A program made the translations under genes and the position numbers. Under the pieces are notes generated by a model, which saw only the letters and a list, made by a program, of their open reading frames with translations, was not told where the DNA came from and did no database searches. 64,000 nucleotides of DNA from Paracoccus endophyticus (GTDB lineage: Bacteria > Pseudomonadota > Alphaproteobacteria > Rhodobacterales > Rhodobacteraceae), in NCBI RefSeq assembly GCF_003286075.1, contig NZ_QLUV01000004.1, positions 186,001-250,000 on the forward strand. The letters are read 5' to 3'. Shown one piece after another: positions 41,363 through 54,724 of the stretch (position 1 is its first letter; every line of letters begins with the position of its first letter).

Positions 41363-43180
41363 ATGTGCGGGATCATCGGAATCCTCGGCAACAACCAGGT
41401 TGGCCCGCAACTGGTCGAGGCGCTGAAGCGGCTGGAATACCGCGGCTATGACAGCGCGGGCATCGCCACGGTGGCGTCGGACGGCCGGCTGGACCGCCGC
41501 CGCGCGGTGGGCAAGCTGGTCAACCTGTCCGACCGGCTGGTCCACGACCCCCTGGAGGGCAAGGCCGGGATCGGCCACACCCGCTGGGCCACCCACGGCG
41601 CCGCGACCGAGGGGAACGCCCACCCCCACCGGCACGGCCCCGTCGCCGTGGTCCACAACGGCATCATCGAGAACTTTCGCGACCTGCGCGCCGAACTGGC
41701 GCGCGAGGGGATCGTCGCCCGGACCGAGACGGACACCGAGACCGTCGCCCTGCTGACCGGCCACCACATGGCGCAGGGCCTGGCGCCCCTGGACGCCGTG
41801 CGGGCCACGCTGGGGCGGCTGCACGGGGCCTTTGCGCTGGCCTTCCTGTTCGAGGGCCAGCCCGACCTGATGATCGGGGCGCGCAAGGGCAGCCCGCTGG
41901 CCGTGGGCCACGGCGACGGCGAGATGTTCCTCGGCTCGGACGCCATCGCGCTGGCGCCCTTCACCGACCGTATCACCTATCTGGACGATGGCGACCACGT
42001 CGTGCTGACCCGCGCAGGCGCCACCATCCACGACGCCGACGGCCGGCTGGTGAACCGCGACCTTGCCCGCATCGACGTGGGCGCGACCGCCATCGACAAG
42101 GGCGGCTATCGCCATTTCATGGCCAAGGAGATCGCCCAGCAGCCCGCCGTGATGGGCGACGCGCTGAACCACTATATCAAGGGCGACCGGATCGTCCTGC
42201 CCGAGGGGCTGGATTTCGCGGGCGTGGACCGGCTGACGCTGGTCGGCTGCGGCACCGCCTATCTGGCCGCCCACGTGGCGCGATACTGGTTCGAAAGCCT
42301 GGCGGGCCTGCCCTGCGACCTGGATGTCGCGTCCGAGTTCCGCTATCGCGAGCCGCCGCTGGGCGAACGGTCCTGGGCGATCTTCGTCAGCCAGTCGGGC
42401 GAGACGGCCGACACGCTGGCGGCGCTGCACTATGCACAGGGCAAGGTGGCGCGCACCATCGGGGTGGTCAACGTCGGCACCTCGGCCATCGCGCGCGAGG
42501 CCGATGTCGCACTGCCGACGCTGGCGGGGATCGAGGTCTGCGTCGCGTCCTCCAAGGCCTTTACCTGCCAGCTGGCGGTGCTGGCCGTTCTGGCGATCAA
42601 GGCGGCCGCCGACCGCGGGCGGCTGGACGGGGCCGCGCTTGCGGCGCATTTGGACGACCTCAAGGCGATTCCCGGCCTGCTGAACCAGGCGCTGGCCGTG
42701 GCCGACGACTGCCGCGGCCTGGCCGACTGGCTGGCCGAGGCGCAGGACGTGCTGTTCCTGGGCCGCGGGCCGCTGTACCCGGTGGCGCTGGAAGGCGCGC
42801 TGAAGCTCAAGGAGCTGAGCTATATCCACGCCGAGGGCTATGCCTCGGGCGAGCTGAAGCACGGGCCCATCGCGCTGATCGACCGCAACGTGCCGGTGGT
42901 GGTGCTGGCCCCCCGCGACGTGCTGTTCGACAAGACCGTCAGCAACATGCAGGAGGTGATGGCCCGTCACGGGCAGGTGCTGCTGATCTCGGACAGCGAG
43001 GGGCTTGCGGCCGCGTCCGAAGGGACCCGCGCCACCATCGCCATGCCGTCGGGCGGCGGCGTGTTCCAGGCGATCCTGTATGCGGTGCCGGTGCAGTACC
43101 TCGCCTATTACACGGCGGTCGCCAAGGGCACGGACGTGGACCAGCCGCGCAACCTGGCCAAGTCGGTCACGGTGGAATAG
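41363..43180 (+). CDS. glmS: Glutamine--fructose-6-phosphate aminotransferase (isomerising)
   Basis: GlmS makes glucosamine-6-phosphate from fructose-6-phosphate and glutamine. The 605-residue protein has the class II amidotransferase domain with the N-terminal nucleophile Cys2 (MCGIIGILG) and HTRWATHG. Two SIS isomerase domains follow, with SQSGETADT and the C-terminal AKSVTVE. The start is one base after the glmU stop. No glmS-type ribozyme is visible or expected. Confidence 0.98.
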   Translation: MCGIIGILGNNQVGPQLVEALKRLEYRGYDSAGIATVASDGRLDRRRAVGKLVNLSDRLVHDPLEGKAGIGHTRWATHGAATEGNAHPHRHGPVAVVHNGIIENFRDLRAELAREGIVARTETDTETVALLTGHHMAQGLAPLDAVRATLGRLHGAFALAFLFEGQPDLMIGARKGSPLAVGHGDGEMFLGSDAIALAPFTDRITYLDDGDHVVLTRAGATIHDADGRLVNRDLARIDVGATAIDKGGYRHFMAKEIAQQPAVMGDALNHYIKGDRIVLPEGLDFAGVDRLTLVGCGTAYLAAHVARYWFESLAGLPCDLDVASEFRYREPPLGERSWAIFVSQSGETADTLAALHYAQGKVARTIGVVNVGTSAIAREADVALPTLAGIEVCVASSKAFTCQLAVLAVLAIKAAADRGRLDGAALAAHLDDLKAIPGLLNQALAVADDCRGLADWLAEAQDVLFLGRGPLYPVALEGALKLKELSYIHAEGYASGELKHGPIALIDRNVPVVVLAPRDVLFDKTVSNMQEVMARHGQVLLISDSEGLAAASEGTRATIAMPSGGGVFQAILYAVPVQYLAYYTAVAKGTDVDQPRNLAKSVTVE

Positions 43181-43288
43181 CGGGCGTTGCCTGACCGGGC
43201 GCGGCTGCGGCGCGCGACAGGCCGCGACGGCCGCCGCCCGATCCAGGGCGCGGGTGAAACCCCGCGGCACCCGGCGCGTTGGCCCCGC

Positions 43289-43948
43289 ATGAGCGAAACC
43301 ATCGTCGACCGGATCGAGGACGCGGACGTGGCCCTGTCGGTAGAGGCGGGCCAGTGGCGCGACCACCCCGCGGTGCAGGCCGCGGGCATCCTCAGCGAGA
43401 TCGCGGACCAGCCGCCCGCCTACGCGCTGTCGGCGGCGGCGCTGGGGGCGGGGCTGGTCCTGCGCCATGCCGCGCTGGCCGAGGGCGGCGCCCGGGCGCT
43501 GGCGTCGGTATGGCTTGCCACCCGCATCAAGGCCGCGATCAAGTCGCGGATCGTGCGGACCCGTCCCACCAAGCTGCTGGAGGAGGGGGAATACCGGACC
43601 GGCGTGGACGGCCCGGACGAGCATGACTACAACTCGTTCCCCTCGGGTCATACCGCCGACGCGGTGGCCGGCACGCGGGCGGCGGCGCGGGTCGCGCCGG
43701 GGGCCGCGCTGCCGCTGGCGGGACTGGCGGTTGCCATCGGCGTGGTGCAGGTGCCGCGCGCCAGGCACCACCTGGCCGACGTGGTCGCCGGGGCCGCCGT
43801 GGGCTGGCTGGCCGAGGCCTGCGTGGACGCCGCCTTTCGCCGCCTGCGCCTGCCCGCGCGGCTGCGCGCAGGGCTGGCGCACCGGGGCGGCGACCCCGCG
43901 GCGATGCGCGACGCACGCGCCCCGGGACAGGGCGATCAGATCGCGTAG
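43289..43948 (+). CDS. PAP2-family phosphatase-like membrane protein
   Basis: The 219-residue protein has the acid phosphatase signature in three parts: Lys85 to Arg92-Pro93 (KSRIVRTRP), Pro119-Ser-Gly-His121, and His160 with Asp164 (HHLAD). Hydrophobic segments near 47-60, 68-80, 138-152 and 163-178 fit a lipid-phosphatase fold. The arginine that normally stands six residues before the catalytic histidine is Gln154 here, though Arg157 and Arg159 are close, so activity is uncertain. The 3' end overlaps the convergent lipoprotein gene by 13 bases. The substrate may be a polyprenyl or lipid phosphate. Confidence 0.78.
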   Translation: MSETIVDRIEDADVALSVEAGQWRDHPAVQAAGILSEIADQPPAYALSAAALGAGLVLRHAALAEGGARALASVWLATRIKAAIKSRIVRTRPTKLLEEGEYRTGVDGPDEHDYNSFPSGHTADAVAGTRAAARVAPGAALPLAGLAVAIGVVQVPRARHHLADVVAGAAVGWLAEACVDAAFRRLRLPARLRAGLAHRGGDPAAMRDARAPGQGDQIA

Positions 43949-44373
43949 ACCTCGACCTCGGGCAGATCGGTCAGATCCGCGCCCAGGCCCTGCAGCGCCG
44001 GCAGCGACAGCTGGCTGCCCGCGGACGCGGGGCCGCCCAGCGGGATCAGGTCCACGTTGACGCTGCGGCCGGTGGCGGGGTTGGTGATCCGGCCCTTGCC
44101 GGCCGTCCTGACCAGCGGGGTCCGCATCCACAGGCCGGGCTGCGTCGCATCGCCCAGGGACGCGATGGTGGTGCCCAGCCGGCCCGAGGCCGCGGCGTCC
44201 GCCGACGCCCCGCTGGCCGCCTCGGCCGCGGCCGCCGTGGCCGCAGGGGTCCCGGCAGAGACGGTGGCCGAGGGCGTCCGCGGCGGGGGGTTGAGGCCGG
44301 CCATCGGGTCGTCGCCGCAGGCGGCCAGCGCCAGCAGGGGCAGGATCAGGGCAAGGCGGGCGGTCTTGGTCAT
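43936..44373 (-). CDS. Small lipoprotein of unknown function
   Basis: The 145-residue protein has a lipoprotein signal ending in the lipobox LAAC at Cys19. An Ala/Thr/Ser-rich linker (about 30-65) follows, then a C-terminal domain with a [16 protein letters not shown] segment and [17 protein letters not shown]. Asp residues after the Cys (CGDD) could matter for sorting. I recall similar proteins upstream of moaA in Rhodobacteraceae but know no function. It overlaps the PAP2 gene at the 3' end. Confidence 0.78.
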   Translation of the reverse strand: MTKTARLALILPLLALAACGDDPMAGLNPPPRTPSATVSAGTPAATAAAAEAASGASADAAASGRLGTTIASLGDATQPGLWMRTPLVRTAGKGRITNPATGRSVNVDLIPLGGPASAGSQLSLPALQGLGADLTDLPEVEVYAI

Positions 44374-44425
44374 GGGCGGGGTTCCTGGCTTGGTCGTCGC
44401 GGGCGGACGTCGCCCGAATGGCCCG

Positions 44426-44455
44426 ACGCTAGGCGCACGGCGGCCGGGCTGTCCA
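44426..44455 (-). promoter_or_regulatory. Candidate promoter of the lipoprotein gene
   Basis: On the minus strand TGGACA (44450-44455), an 18-base spacer and TAGCGT (44426-44431) lie about 50 bases upstream of the ATG. Confidence 0.35.
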
Positions 44456-44491
44456 CGCGCGGGCGCGCGCCACAGCAAGAACCCGCCGCGC

Positions 44492-44520
44492 TTGTGCCGG
44501 ATGCGCCACGGACCTATGTT
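44492..44520 (+). promoter_or_regulatory. moaA: Candidate moaA promoter
   Basis: TTGTGC (44492-44497), a 17-base spacer and TATGTT (44515-44520) predict transcription from about 44527, exactly the moaA ATG. The earlier in-frame GTG at 44494 lies inside the -35 and is therefore unlikely as a start. Confidence 0.5.
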
Positions 44521-44526
44521 GACGGG

Positions 44527-45525
44527 ATGCAGCCGCCCCTGATCGACCCCTTTGCACGCGCGATCACCTATCTGCGGGTGTCGGTGACCGACCGGTGCGA
44601 TTTCCGCTGCACCTATTGCATGGCGGAACACATGCAGTTCCTGCCCAAGGCCGATCTGCTGACGCTGGAGGAGCTGGAGCGCCTGTGCGGCGCCTTCGTG
44701 GACCTGGGCGTGCGCAAGCTGCGCATCACCGGGGGCGAGCCGCTGGTGCGCCGCAACATCCTGTCGTTCTTCCAGGCGATGTCGGCGCGGCTGGGCGCCG
44801 GCCTGGACGAGCTGACGGTGACCACCAACGGCAGCCAGCTTGCCCGCTTTGCCCAGCCGCTGGCCGACCTGGGGGTGCGGCGGATCAACGTCTCGCTGGA
44901 TACGCTGAACCCCGACAAGTTCGCCGCCATCACCCGCTGGGGCCGGTTGCCGCAGGTGCTGGACGGCATCCGGGCCGCGCGCGACGCCGGGCTGCGCGTC
45001 AAGATCAACACCGTCGCGCTGAAGGGCTTCAACGAGGACGAGCTGTTTTCCCTGCTGGACTGGTGCGCGGGCGAAGGGCACGACCTGACCTTCATCGAGG
45101 TCATGCCGATGGGCGAGATGGGCGAGGAGATGCGGCTGGACCAGTATTGGGCGCTGTCGGACCTGCGCGCGCGGCTGGACCAGCGGCTGACCCTGACGCC
45201 GCTGGCCGAGCGCACAGGCGGACCCGCCCGCTATGTCCGGGTCGAGGAGACGGGCCAGAAGATCGGCTTCATCACGCCGCTGACGCATAATTTCTGCGAA
45301 AGCTGCAACCGCGTGCGCGTGACCTGCACGGGCGAGCTGTTCATGTGCCTGGGGCAGGAGGACCGCGCCGACCTGCGCGCGCCCCTGCGCGCCAGCGACG
45401 ACGATGACGCCCTGCGCCAGACGATCCGCGCGGCGATCGCCCGCAAGCCAAAGGGCCACGACTTCGACTATACCCGCGGCGTCGCCGGGCAGATGAGCCG
45501 GCACATGAGCCACACGGGCGGCTGA
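44527..45525 (+). CDS. moaA: GTP 3',8-cyclase MoaA
   Basis: MoaA starts molybdopterin synthesis by rearranging GTP with a radical SAM mechanism. The 332-residue protein has the N-terminal cluster CDFRCTYC, the AdoMet-binding ITGGEPL block, and the C-terminal second cluster in [20 protein letters not shown] with the terminal GQ-containing segment. The ATG is chosen because the promoter covers the alternative upstream GTG. It has no good ribosome site and may be leaderless. No other moa gene is adjacent. Confidence 0.96.
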   Translation: MQPPLIDPFARAITYLRVSVTDRCDFRCTYCMAEHMQFLPKADLLTLEELERLCGAFVDLGVRKLRITGGEPLVRRNILSFFQAMSARLGAGLDELTVTTNGSQLARFAQPLADLGVRRINVSLDTLNPDKFAAITRWGRLPQVLDGIRAARDAGLRVKINTVALKGFNEDELFSLLDWCAGEGHDLTFIEVMPMGEMGEEMRLDQYWALSDLRARLDQRLTLTPLAERTGGPARYVRVEETGQKIGFITPLTHNFCESCNRVRVTCTGELFMCLGQEDRADLRAPLRASDDDDALRQTIRAAIARKPKGHDFDYTRGVAGQMSRHMSHTGG

Positions 45526-45643
45526 CCCCCGGCCGGGCGGCGGTGCGGGTCACACGGCGTGCGCCGTCCACCGGACGCGATGGCAGGGTCCCGGCGTCCA
45601 CCCCGTCCCGGTAGTTCAGGGCATCTTACCCCTGTCGTCCGCG

Positions 45644-47242
45644 TCAGCGGACGGTGATGCGCCCGTCCAGCCGGGGCGCAAAACCCGGCCCCTGCGCGAT
45701 CAGGTATTCCGCCAGCACATCCGCCAGGTCCGGGCCGAAGTCATAGGCGTCCTGCGCGTCCGTCCTGAACATCGCATAGCCGTCGCCGCCCGTGCGGACA
45801 TAGTTGTTGGTCACGACGGAATACGTCGCGGCCGGATCAAGCGGGGCCCATGCCTCGCCCTGTCGCACCTGCACGGCGCTGATCCGGCGGCCCACCGGGG
45901 CTGCGGGATCAAGGGTGTATTTCAGCCCGGCGACCTGGGCAAAGCGGCCGGCGCCGTCCTGATACTGGCTCGCGCCGTTTTCCAGGGCGGCGATCAGCGT
46001 CGCGCCGGTCGTCCGAAAGGTGGACAGCGTGTTCTGGAACGGCAGCACGCTGACGATCTCGCCCATGGTGACGGGGCCTGCGTCGATGGAGGCGCGCAGG
46101 CCCCCGCCGTTCTGGATCGCGATGGTCACGCCCTGATCGGCGGTGCGCGCCAGCATGGCGTCGGCCACGACGTTGCCCATCTCGCATTCGCGGGCGCGGC
46201 AGTCGGCGCGGTCGCCCCCGATGGGGGCTGCGATGTCGGCGACCAGCTTCTGCTTGATCGCCTCGATCGGCGCGCCCATCGCGCGCACGCGCGCCTCGAT
46301 CGCCGGGTCGGGCGTGATCGAGGCGTCCAGCAGGATCGGCGCACCCGTGGCGGCCGTCAGCCGGCCCGCATCGTCGAAGGTCAGCGTCAGGTGGCCCAGG
46401 TATTTCGAATAGGCATAGGCCGTCGCCACCGGCACGTCGGCCCCGTCGGGTCCCTTGACCATCGTCGGATAAGGCCCTTCGGCCCCCTTCATGTCGCCCA
46501 GCAGCGTGTGGCTGTGGCCGCCGATCACCGCGTCGAGGCCCGGGACCTGCGCCGCAAAGTCCAGGTCGCGGCGATAGCCGGAATGGGTCAGGGCGATGAT
46601 CCGGGTCACGCCTGCGTCGGTCAGCGCCCGCGCATCCGCCGTCAGGCTGGCGATGTCGTCCTGAAAGGTCACGGACGGGCCGGGGGACGCGGTCTCGGGC
46701 GTGTCCATCGCCAGCGCGCTGACGATCCCGATCCTTTCGCCGCCGATGTCCAGGGTCACGGTGTCGTCCACCTTGCCGTTCAGCACCTTCGACCGCGACA
46801 CGTCGATGTTGCCCGACAGCACGGGGAACGCCACGCCGTCCAGCAGCGTGGCCAGCCCCTCGGGGCCGTCGTCGAATTCGTGGTTGCCGATGGCCATGGC
46901 GTCAAAGCCGATGGCCGACATGAACTCGGCCACCTCGCGGCCCTTGTAGGTCGTGTAGAACAGGCTGCCCTGGTACTGGTCGCCCGCGTCCAGCACGATG
47001 ACGTTGCCGCCGGCCGCGGTGATCTCGTCCCGCTTCGCCTTGATCGCGGCCGCCATGCGCGCCACGCCGCCGAAACATTCGTCCTTGGCCAGCGCCTCGG
47101 CATCGCAGGTCGAATCATAGCCGTTGATCGGCTCGATCCGGCTGTGAAAGTCGTTGATGTGCAGGACGTGCAGCACATAGTCCGCACGGGCGGCGCCGCT
47201 GGACAGGGCAAGCAGGGCGGTGGTCAACAGCAGACGGTGCAT
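45644..47242 (-). CDS. Periplasmic 5'-nucleotidase / UshA-type metallophosphatase
   Basis: The 532-residue protein has a signal peptide (cleavage after ARAD near 20-21). The N-terminal calcineurin-like domain has metal-binding blocks HINDFHSR, DAGDQYQG, GNHEFDDG, ALTHSG and GGHSH. The C-terminal 5'-nucleotidase domain has NGGGLRASIDAG, LPFQNTL and the substrate region NNYVRTGGDGY. It probably releases phosphate from nucleotides in the periplasm. UshA and bifunctional NAD pyrophosphatase types cannot be separated here. Confidence 0.92.
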   Translation of the reverse strand: MHRLLLTTALLALSSGAARADYVLHVLHINDFHSRIEPINGYDSTCDAEALAKDECFGGVARMAAAIKAKRDEITAAGGNVIVLDAGDQYQGSLFYTTYKGREVAEFMSAIGFDAMAIGNHEFDDGPEGLATLLDGVAFPVLSGNIDVSRSKVLNGKVDDTVTLDIGGERIGIVSALAMDTPETASPGPSVTFQDDIASLTADARALTDAGVTRIIALTHSGYRRDLDFAAQVPGLDAVIGGHSHTLLGDMKGAEGPYPTMVKGPDGADVPVATAYAYSKYLGHLTLTFDDAGRLTAATGAPILLDASITPDPAIEARVRAMGAPIEAIKQKLVADIAAPIGGDRADCRARECEMGNVVADAMLARTADQGVTIAIQNGGGLRASIDAGPVTMGEIVSVLPFQNTLSTFRTTGATLIAALENGASQYQDGAGRFAQVAGLKYTLDPAAPVGRRISAVQVRQGEAWAPLDPAATYSVVTNNYVRTGGDGYAMFRTDAQDAYDFGPDLADVLAEYLIAQGPGFAPRLDGRITVR

Positions 47243-47267
47243 CGCAGGCTCCTGCAGGGGTGGGCCG

Positions 47268-47295
47268 ACGATAGCGGCCTGATGCGACGCGTCAA
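47268..47295 (-). promoter_or_regulatory. Candidate promoter of the 5'-nucleotidase gene
   Basis: On the minus strand TTGACG (47290-47295), a 16-base spacer and TATCGT (47268-47273) lie about 25 bases upstream of the ATG. Confidence 0.55.
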
Positions 47296-47352
47296 TGACG
47301 GCGTCGGCGCAAGGGGCGCTGCGGGGTCGGGGCCGGATGGCGGCAGCCGGGC

Positions 47353-47367
47353 GTTCGTGTTACGTTC
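47353..47367. promoter_or_regulatory. LexA operator (SOS box) upstream of uvrA, exact GTTC-N7-GTTC
   Basis: GTTC GTGTTAC GTTC matches the Rhodobacter/Paracoccus-type LexA motif exactly. It ends 11 bases before the -35 of the uvrA promoter. uvrA is a standard SOS gene, so this supports LexA control in this organism. Confidence 0.8.
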
Positions 47368-47378
47368 CGTCCAACCGC

Positions 47379-47406
47379 TTGCGTTCGGCGCAAGCCTGCC
47401 TATCTG
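47379..47406 (+). promoter_or_regulatory. uvrA: Candidate uvrA promoter
   Basis: TTGCGT (47379-47384), a 16-base spacer and TATCTG (47401-47406) predict a start near 47413. This excludes the earlier in-frame ATG at 47407 as the translation start. Confidence 0.5.
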
Positions 47407-47433
47407 ATGCCCTTGTCCCCGAAAGGCCGGTCC

Positions 47434-50367
<2,934 letters not shown>

Positions 50368-50423
50368 GCCGCGGCGCAGGGCGCACCCCTTCGCCGACCG
50401 GATCACAAACGACGGAGCGTTTC

Positions 50424-51197
50424 ATGTCCACATCCGACATCACCTTCGATTTCTCGGGCCGGGTGGCGATCGTCACCGGCGCGGGATCGGGAATCGGCCG
50501 CGCCATCGCGCTGGAGCTGGCACGCTCGGGCGCCGGGGTCGTGGCCGGGGATCTGAGGCAGGATGTCGCAGACGCGGTCGTTTCCGAGATCGAGCGCGCG
50601 GGCGGCCGGGCCACAGGCGTCGCGGGCGACGTGGCCGACCCCGCCAACGCCGAGGCGCTGGTCCGGGCGGCCGCCGGGCTGCCCGGCACGCTGGCGATGG
50701 CCGTCAACAACGCGGGCATCGGCGGGCCGCATGCGGATGCGGGCGACTATCCCCTGGACGGCTGGAAACGGGTCATCGACATCAACCTGAACGGCGTCCT
50801 TTACGGGATGCGCGCGCAACTGGCGGCGATGGCGGGGGCGGGGACCCCGGGGTCGATCGTCAACATGGCCTCGATCCTGGGCAGCGTAGGCTTCGCCGGC
50901 TCCAGCGCCTATGTCGCGGCCAAGCATGGCGTCGTGGGCATGACCAAGGCCGCGGCCTGGGAATACGGGGCGCGCGGCATCCGCGTGAACGCCGTGGGCC
51001 CCGGCTTCATTCGGACCCCGCTGGTCGAAGACAGCCTGGACGACGCCACCCTGAAGGGGCTGGCGGGCCGCCACGCGCTGGGCCGCCTGGGCACGCCCGA
51101 GGAGGTCGCCGCCCTGACGCTGTTCCTGCTGTCGGACCGGGCGCGCTTCATCACCGGCAGCTATCACCTGGTCGATGGCGGCTACACGGCAGCCTGA
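50424..51197 (+). CDS. Short-chain dehydrogenase/reductase
   Basis: The 257-residue enzyme is a classical SDR: the TGAGSGIG cofactor motif near 19-26, NNAG near 95-98, the catalytic Ser in NMASILG, the YVAAK active site and a C-terminal VDGGYTAA. The DLR after the second strand suggests NAD preference, because an acidic residue follows the second strand (GDLR). It lies just upstream of the nuo operon, after the uvrA gene, with its own CGGAG ribosome site. The substrate is unknown. Confidence 0.9.
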   Translation: MSTSDITFDFSGRVAIVTGAGSGIGRAIALELARSGAGVVAGDLRQDVADAVVSEIERAGGRATGVAGDVADPANAEALVRAAAGLPGTLAMAVNNAGIGGPHADAGDYPLDGWKRVIDINLNGVLYGMRAQLAAMAGAGTPGSIVNMASILGSVGFAGSSAYVAAKHGVVGMTKAAAWEYGARGIRVNAVGPGFIRTPLVEDSLDDATLKGLAGRHALGRLGTPEEVAALTLFLLSDRARFITGSYHLVDGGYTAA

Positions 51198-51223
51198 GGC
51201 GTCGCCCGGGCGGTGTCGTCGCA

Positions 51224-51250
51224 TTGACCCTCGGCCCCGCGGCGGATAAA
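51224..51250 (+). promoter_or_regulatory. Candidate nuo operon promoter
   Basis: TTGACC (51224-51229) and GATAAA (51245-51250, spacer 15; ATAAAC gives spacer 16) lie about 55 bases before nuoA. No other promoter-like pair stands out in the 112-base gap. Confidence 0.45.
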
Positions 51251-51309
51251 CGAAACAAGCCAAGCCACTCGTCCCGGCGCGACCGGAACGACGTCAGGGA
51301 GCCAGCCTC

Positions 51310-52319
<1,010 letters not shown>

Positions 52320-52323
52320 GGCC

Positions 52324-52977
52324 ATGTCGATCCAGACCCACGTTGACCCGCAGGCCCTGGCCGATCTGGGCGAGATGATCGCCCAGCGCCGTCCCAACGA
52401 TGTCATCGCGACCGAGGTCGCCTTTGGCGAGCTGAACGTCACCATCCACGCCTCGGCCATCGTGGGCGTGGTCGAGTTCCTGCGCGACGAGCCGACCTGC
52501 CGGTTCAACATGCTGGTGGACATCACCGCCATCGATTTCCCGCAGCGCCCGGCGCGGTTCGACGTCGTGTGGCATTTCCTGTCGATGTACACCAACCAGC
52601 GCATCCGCCTGCGCGCCGCGGTGCGCGAGGACGACCTCGTCCCCTCGCTGACGCGGATCATGCCGTCGGCCAACTGGTTCGAGCGCGAGGTGTTCGACAT
52701 GTTCGGCGTGCTGTTTTCCGGCCACCCGGACCTGCGCCGCATCCTGACCGACTATGGCTTTCGCGGATTCCCGCTGCGCAAGGACTTTCCCACGACGGGC
52801 TATGTCGAGGTGCGCTGGGACGACAGCGAAAAGCGCGTCGTGTACGAGCCGGTGAACCTGACGCAGGAATACCGCAAGTTCGATTTCCTGTCCCCGTGGG
52901 AGGGTGCGCAGTACATTCTGCCCGGCGACGAAAAGGCCCCGGCGACGCTTGGCGTCACCGCAGAGGGCAAGAAATGA
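52324..52977 (+). CDS. nuoC: NADH-quinone oxidoreductase subunit C
   Basis: NuoC is the 30-kDa-type peripheral subunit that bridges NuoB and NuoD. The 217-residue protein contains the family signature [20 protein letters not shown] followed by [20 protein letters not shown]. It starts four bases after nuoB, and its stop overlaps the thioesterase start as ATGA. Confidence 0.97.
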   Translation: MSIQTHVDPQALADLGEMIAQRRPNDVIATEVAFGELNVTIHASAIVGVVEFLRDEPTCRFNMLVDITAIDFPQRPARFDVVWHFLSMYTNQRIRLRAAVREDDLVPSLTRIMPSANWFEREVFDMFGVLFSGHPDLRRILTDYGFRGFPLRKDFPTTGYVEVRWDDSEKRVVYEPVNLTQEYRKFDFLSPWEGAQYILPGDEKAPATLGVTAEGKK

Positions 52978-53417
52978 AGCCGGGCCTGACCACCGGCGCG
53001 CGCGCCAGCTTGGCCATGACCGTCGGCCCGTCCCACCTGGTCCCGGCGCTCTTCGGCGAACAGAACGGCGGCGCCGGCGCCTTTCGCGACATGCCGGCGG
53101 TGTTTGCCACCGCCAACATGGTCGGGCTGATGGAATGGGCCTGCGTCGAGCAGTTGCGCCCGTTCTACGATCTGGGCGAGGACAGCTTGGGCATCCACGT
53201 CGACGTGGACCACACGGCCCCGACACTGCCCGGCCAGACCGTCACCGTGGACACCGAGGTCGAGTCGGTCGATGGCCGCTTCGTCTGGTTCCGGGTCCGC
53301 GCCCATGACGGTGTCGAGGTGATCGGCCAGGGCCGCCACCGCCGCGCGGTGATCGACCGCGCGAAATTCGCCGACCGGCTGGCCGCCAAGGCTGCCCGCG
53401 TCGCAGAACAGGGATAG
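52974..53417 (+). CDS. FlK-like hotdog thioesterase inside the nuo operon
   Basis: The 147-residue protein has the thioesterase pattern of fluoroacetyl-CoA thioesterase Fl[18 protein letters not shown], then [15 protein letters not shown], then [19 protein letters not shown]. Thr46, Glu54 and His80 have the same spacing as the FlK catalytic Thr42, Glu50 and His76 (from memory). It presumably hydrolyses a small acyl-CoA in the cytoplasm. It overlaps nuoC by four bases and ends six bases before nuoD, so it is embedded in the complex I transcript. A link to complex I function is not evident. Confidence 0.85.
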   Translation: MKPGLTTGARASLAMTVGPSHLVPALFGEQNGGAGAFRDMPAVFATANMVGLMEWACVEQLRPFYDLGEDSLGIHVDVDHTAPTLPGQTVTVDTEVESVDGRFVWFRVRAHDGVEVIGQGRHRRAVIDRAKFADRLAAKAARVAEQG

Positions 53418-53423
53418 GGTCCG

Positions 53424-54662
53424 ATGGACGGCGACATCCGCAGCAACGCCTATGACGACGGCACGCAGGACGTGCTGACGGGCGAACAGCGCATCCGCAA
53501 CTTCAACATCAACTTCGGCCCCCAGCACCCGGCCGCGCACGGTGTGCTGCGGATGGTGATTGAGCTCGACGGCGAGATCGTCGAACGGGTGGATCCGCAC
53601 ATCGGCCTGCTGCACCGCGGCACCGAAAAGCTGATGGAAGACCGCACCTACCTGCAGAACCTGCCCTATATGGACCGGCTCGACTATGTGTCGCCGATGT
53701 GCATGGAGCATGTCTGGTGCCTGGCGATCGAGCGTCTGACCGGGGTCGAGATCCCGCGCCGCGCCAGCCTGATTCGCGTGCTGTTTTCGGAGATCACCCG
53801 GATCAAGAACCATCTGCTGAACGTGACCACCGGCGCGATGGACGTCGGCGCGCTGACCCCGCCGCTGTGGGGGTTCGAGGAACGCGAGAAGCTGATGATC
53901 TTCTATGAGCGGGCCAGCGGCGCGCGCATGCACGCGGCCTATTTCCGGCCGGGCGGGGTGCATCAGGACCTGCCCCCCAAGCTGCTGGACGACATCGACG
54001 AATGGGCCGAGCATTTCCCGCGCGTCGTCCGCGACCTGGATACGCTGATCACGGAAAACCGCATCTTCAAGCAGCGCACGGTCGATATCGGCGTCGCCAA
54101 GGAACAGGACATCCTGGACTGGGGCTTCTCCGGGCTGATGGCGCGCGCATCGGGCCTGGCCTGGGACCTGCGCCGCTCGCAGCCCTATGAATGCTATGAC
54201 GAGTTCGAGTTCGAGGTTCCCGTCGGCACCAACGGCGACTGCTATGACCGCTACCTGTGCCGGATGGAGGAGATGCGCCAGTCCACCCGCATCATCCGCG
54301 ACTGCATTGCCAAGCTGAAGGCCGAGCCGGCCGGCGACGTTCTGGCGCGCGGCAAGCTGACGCCGCCGCCTCGCGCCGACATGAAGCGGGACATGGAAAG
54401 CCTGATCCACCACTTCAAGCTGTACACCGAGGGCTTCAAGGTTCCCAAGGGCGAGGTCTATGCCGCCGTCGAGGCGCCCAAGGGCGAGTTCGGCGTCTAT
54501 CTTGTCAGCGACGGCAGCAACAAGCCCTATCGCGTCAAGCTGCGCGCGCCGGGGTTCCTGCACCTGCAGGCCATGGACTGGATGGCCAAGGGTCACATGC
54601 TGGCCGACGTGTCGGCGCTGATCGCCACCATGGACGTCGTGTTCGGCGAGGTGGACCGGTGA
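53424..54662 (+). CDS. nuoD: NADH-quinone oxidoreductase subunit D
   Basis: NuoD is the 49-kDa-type subunit forming the quinone cavity with NuoB. The 412-residue protein has the signature blocks [16 protein letters not shown] near 28-43, [16 protein letters not shown] and the C-terminal DVVFGEVDR. The stop overlaps a 21-codon frame as GTGA. It is complete and ordinary. Confidence 0.97.
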   Translation: MDGDIRSNAYDDGTQDVLTGEQRIRNFNINFGPQHPAAHGVLRMVIELDGEIVERVDPHIGLLHRGTEKLMEDRTYLQNLPYMDRLDYVSPMCMEHVWCLAIERLTGVEIPRRASLIRVLFSEITRIKNHLLNVTTGAMDVGALTPPLWGFEEREKLMIFYERASGARMHAAYFRPGGVHQDLPPKLLDDIDEWAEHFPRVVRDLDTLITENRIFKQRTVDIGVAKEQDILDWGFSGLMARASGLAWDLRRSQPYECYDEFEFEVPVGTNGDCYDRYLCRMEEMRQSTRIIRDCIAKLKAEPAGDVLARGKLTPPPRADMKRDMESLIHHFKLYTEGFKVPKGEVYAAVEAPKGEFGVYLVSDGSNKPYRVKLRAPGFLHLQAMDWMAKGHMLADVSALIATMDVVFGEVDR

Positions 54663-54724
54663 TCCATCGCACCCTGTCGCCGACCGTCCCGGTCATGCCG
54701 TTCGTTTTTGCCGAGGTCGCCTGA
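54659..54724 (+). CDS. Possible 21-codon frame linking nuoD and nuoE
   Basis: A GTG start overlapping the nuoD stop (GTGA) opens a frame of 21 codons. It ends in TGA overlapping the nuoE ATG (TGATG). The product would be a short hydrophobic-ended peptide. The double overlap suggests that it carries ribosomes from nuoD to nuoE, since nuoE otherwise has no strong ribosome site. It may be real translation or chance. Confidence 0.4.
   Translation: MIHRTLSPTVPVMPFVFAEVA

Noticed and set aside
41246..44131. A 960-codon minus-strand frame opposite glmS and the PAP2 gene
   Set aside because: Composition is typical of antisense GC-rich frames, and glmS on the other strand is unmistakable.
44494..44526. 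GTG at 44494 as the moaA start
   Set aside because: It lies inside the -35 of the best promoter, and the added residues are not family-like.
45610..45640. TAGTTCAGGG string resembling a tRNA D-arm
   Set aside because: No acceptor stem, anticodon arm or GTTC-A T-arm can be folded around it.
47407..47433. ATG at 47407 as the uvrA start
   Set aside because: It precedes the predicted transcription start and has no ribosome site; the ATG at 47434 has both.
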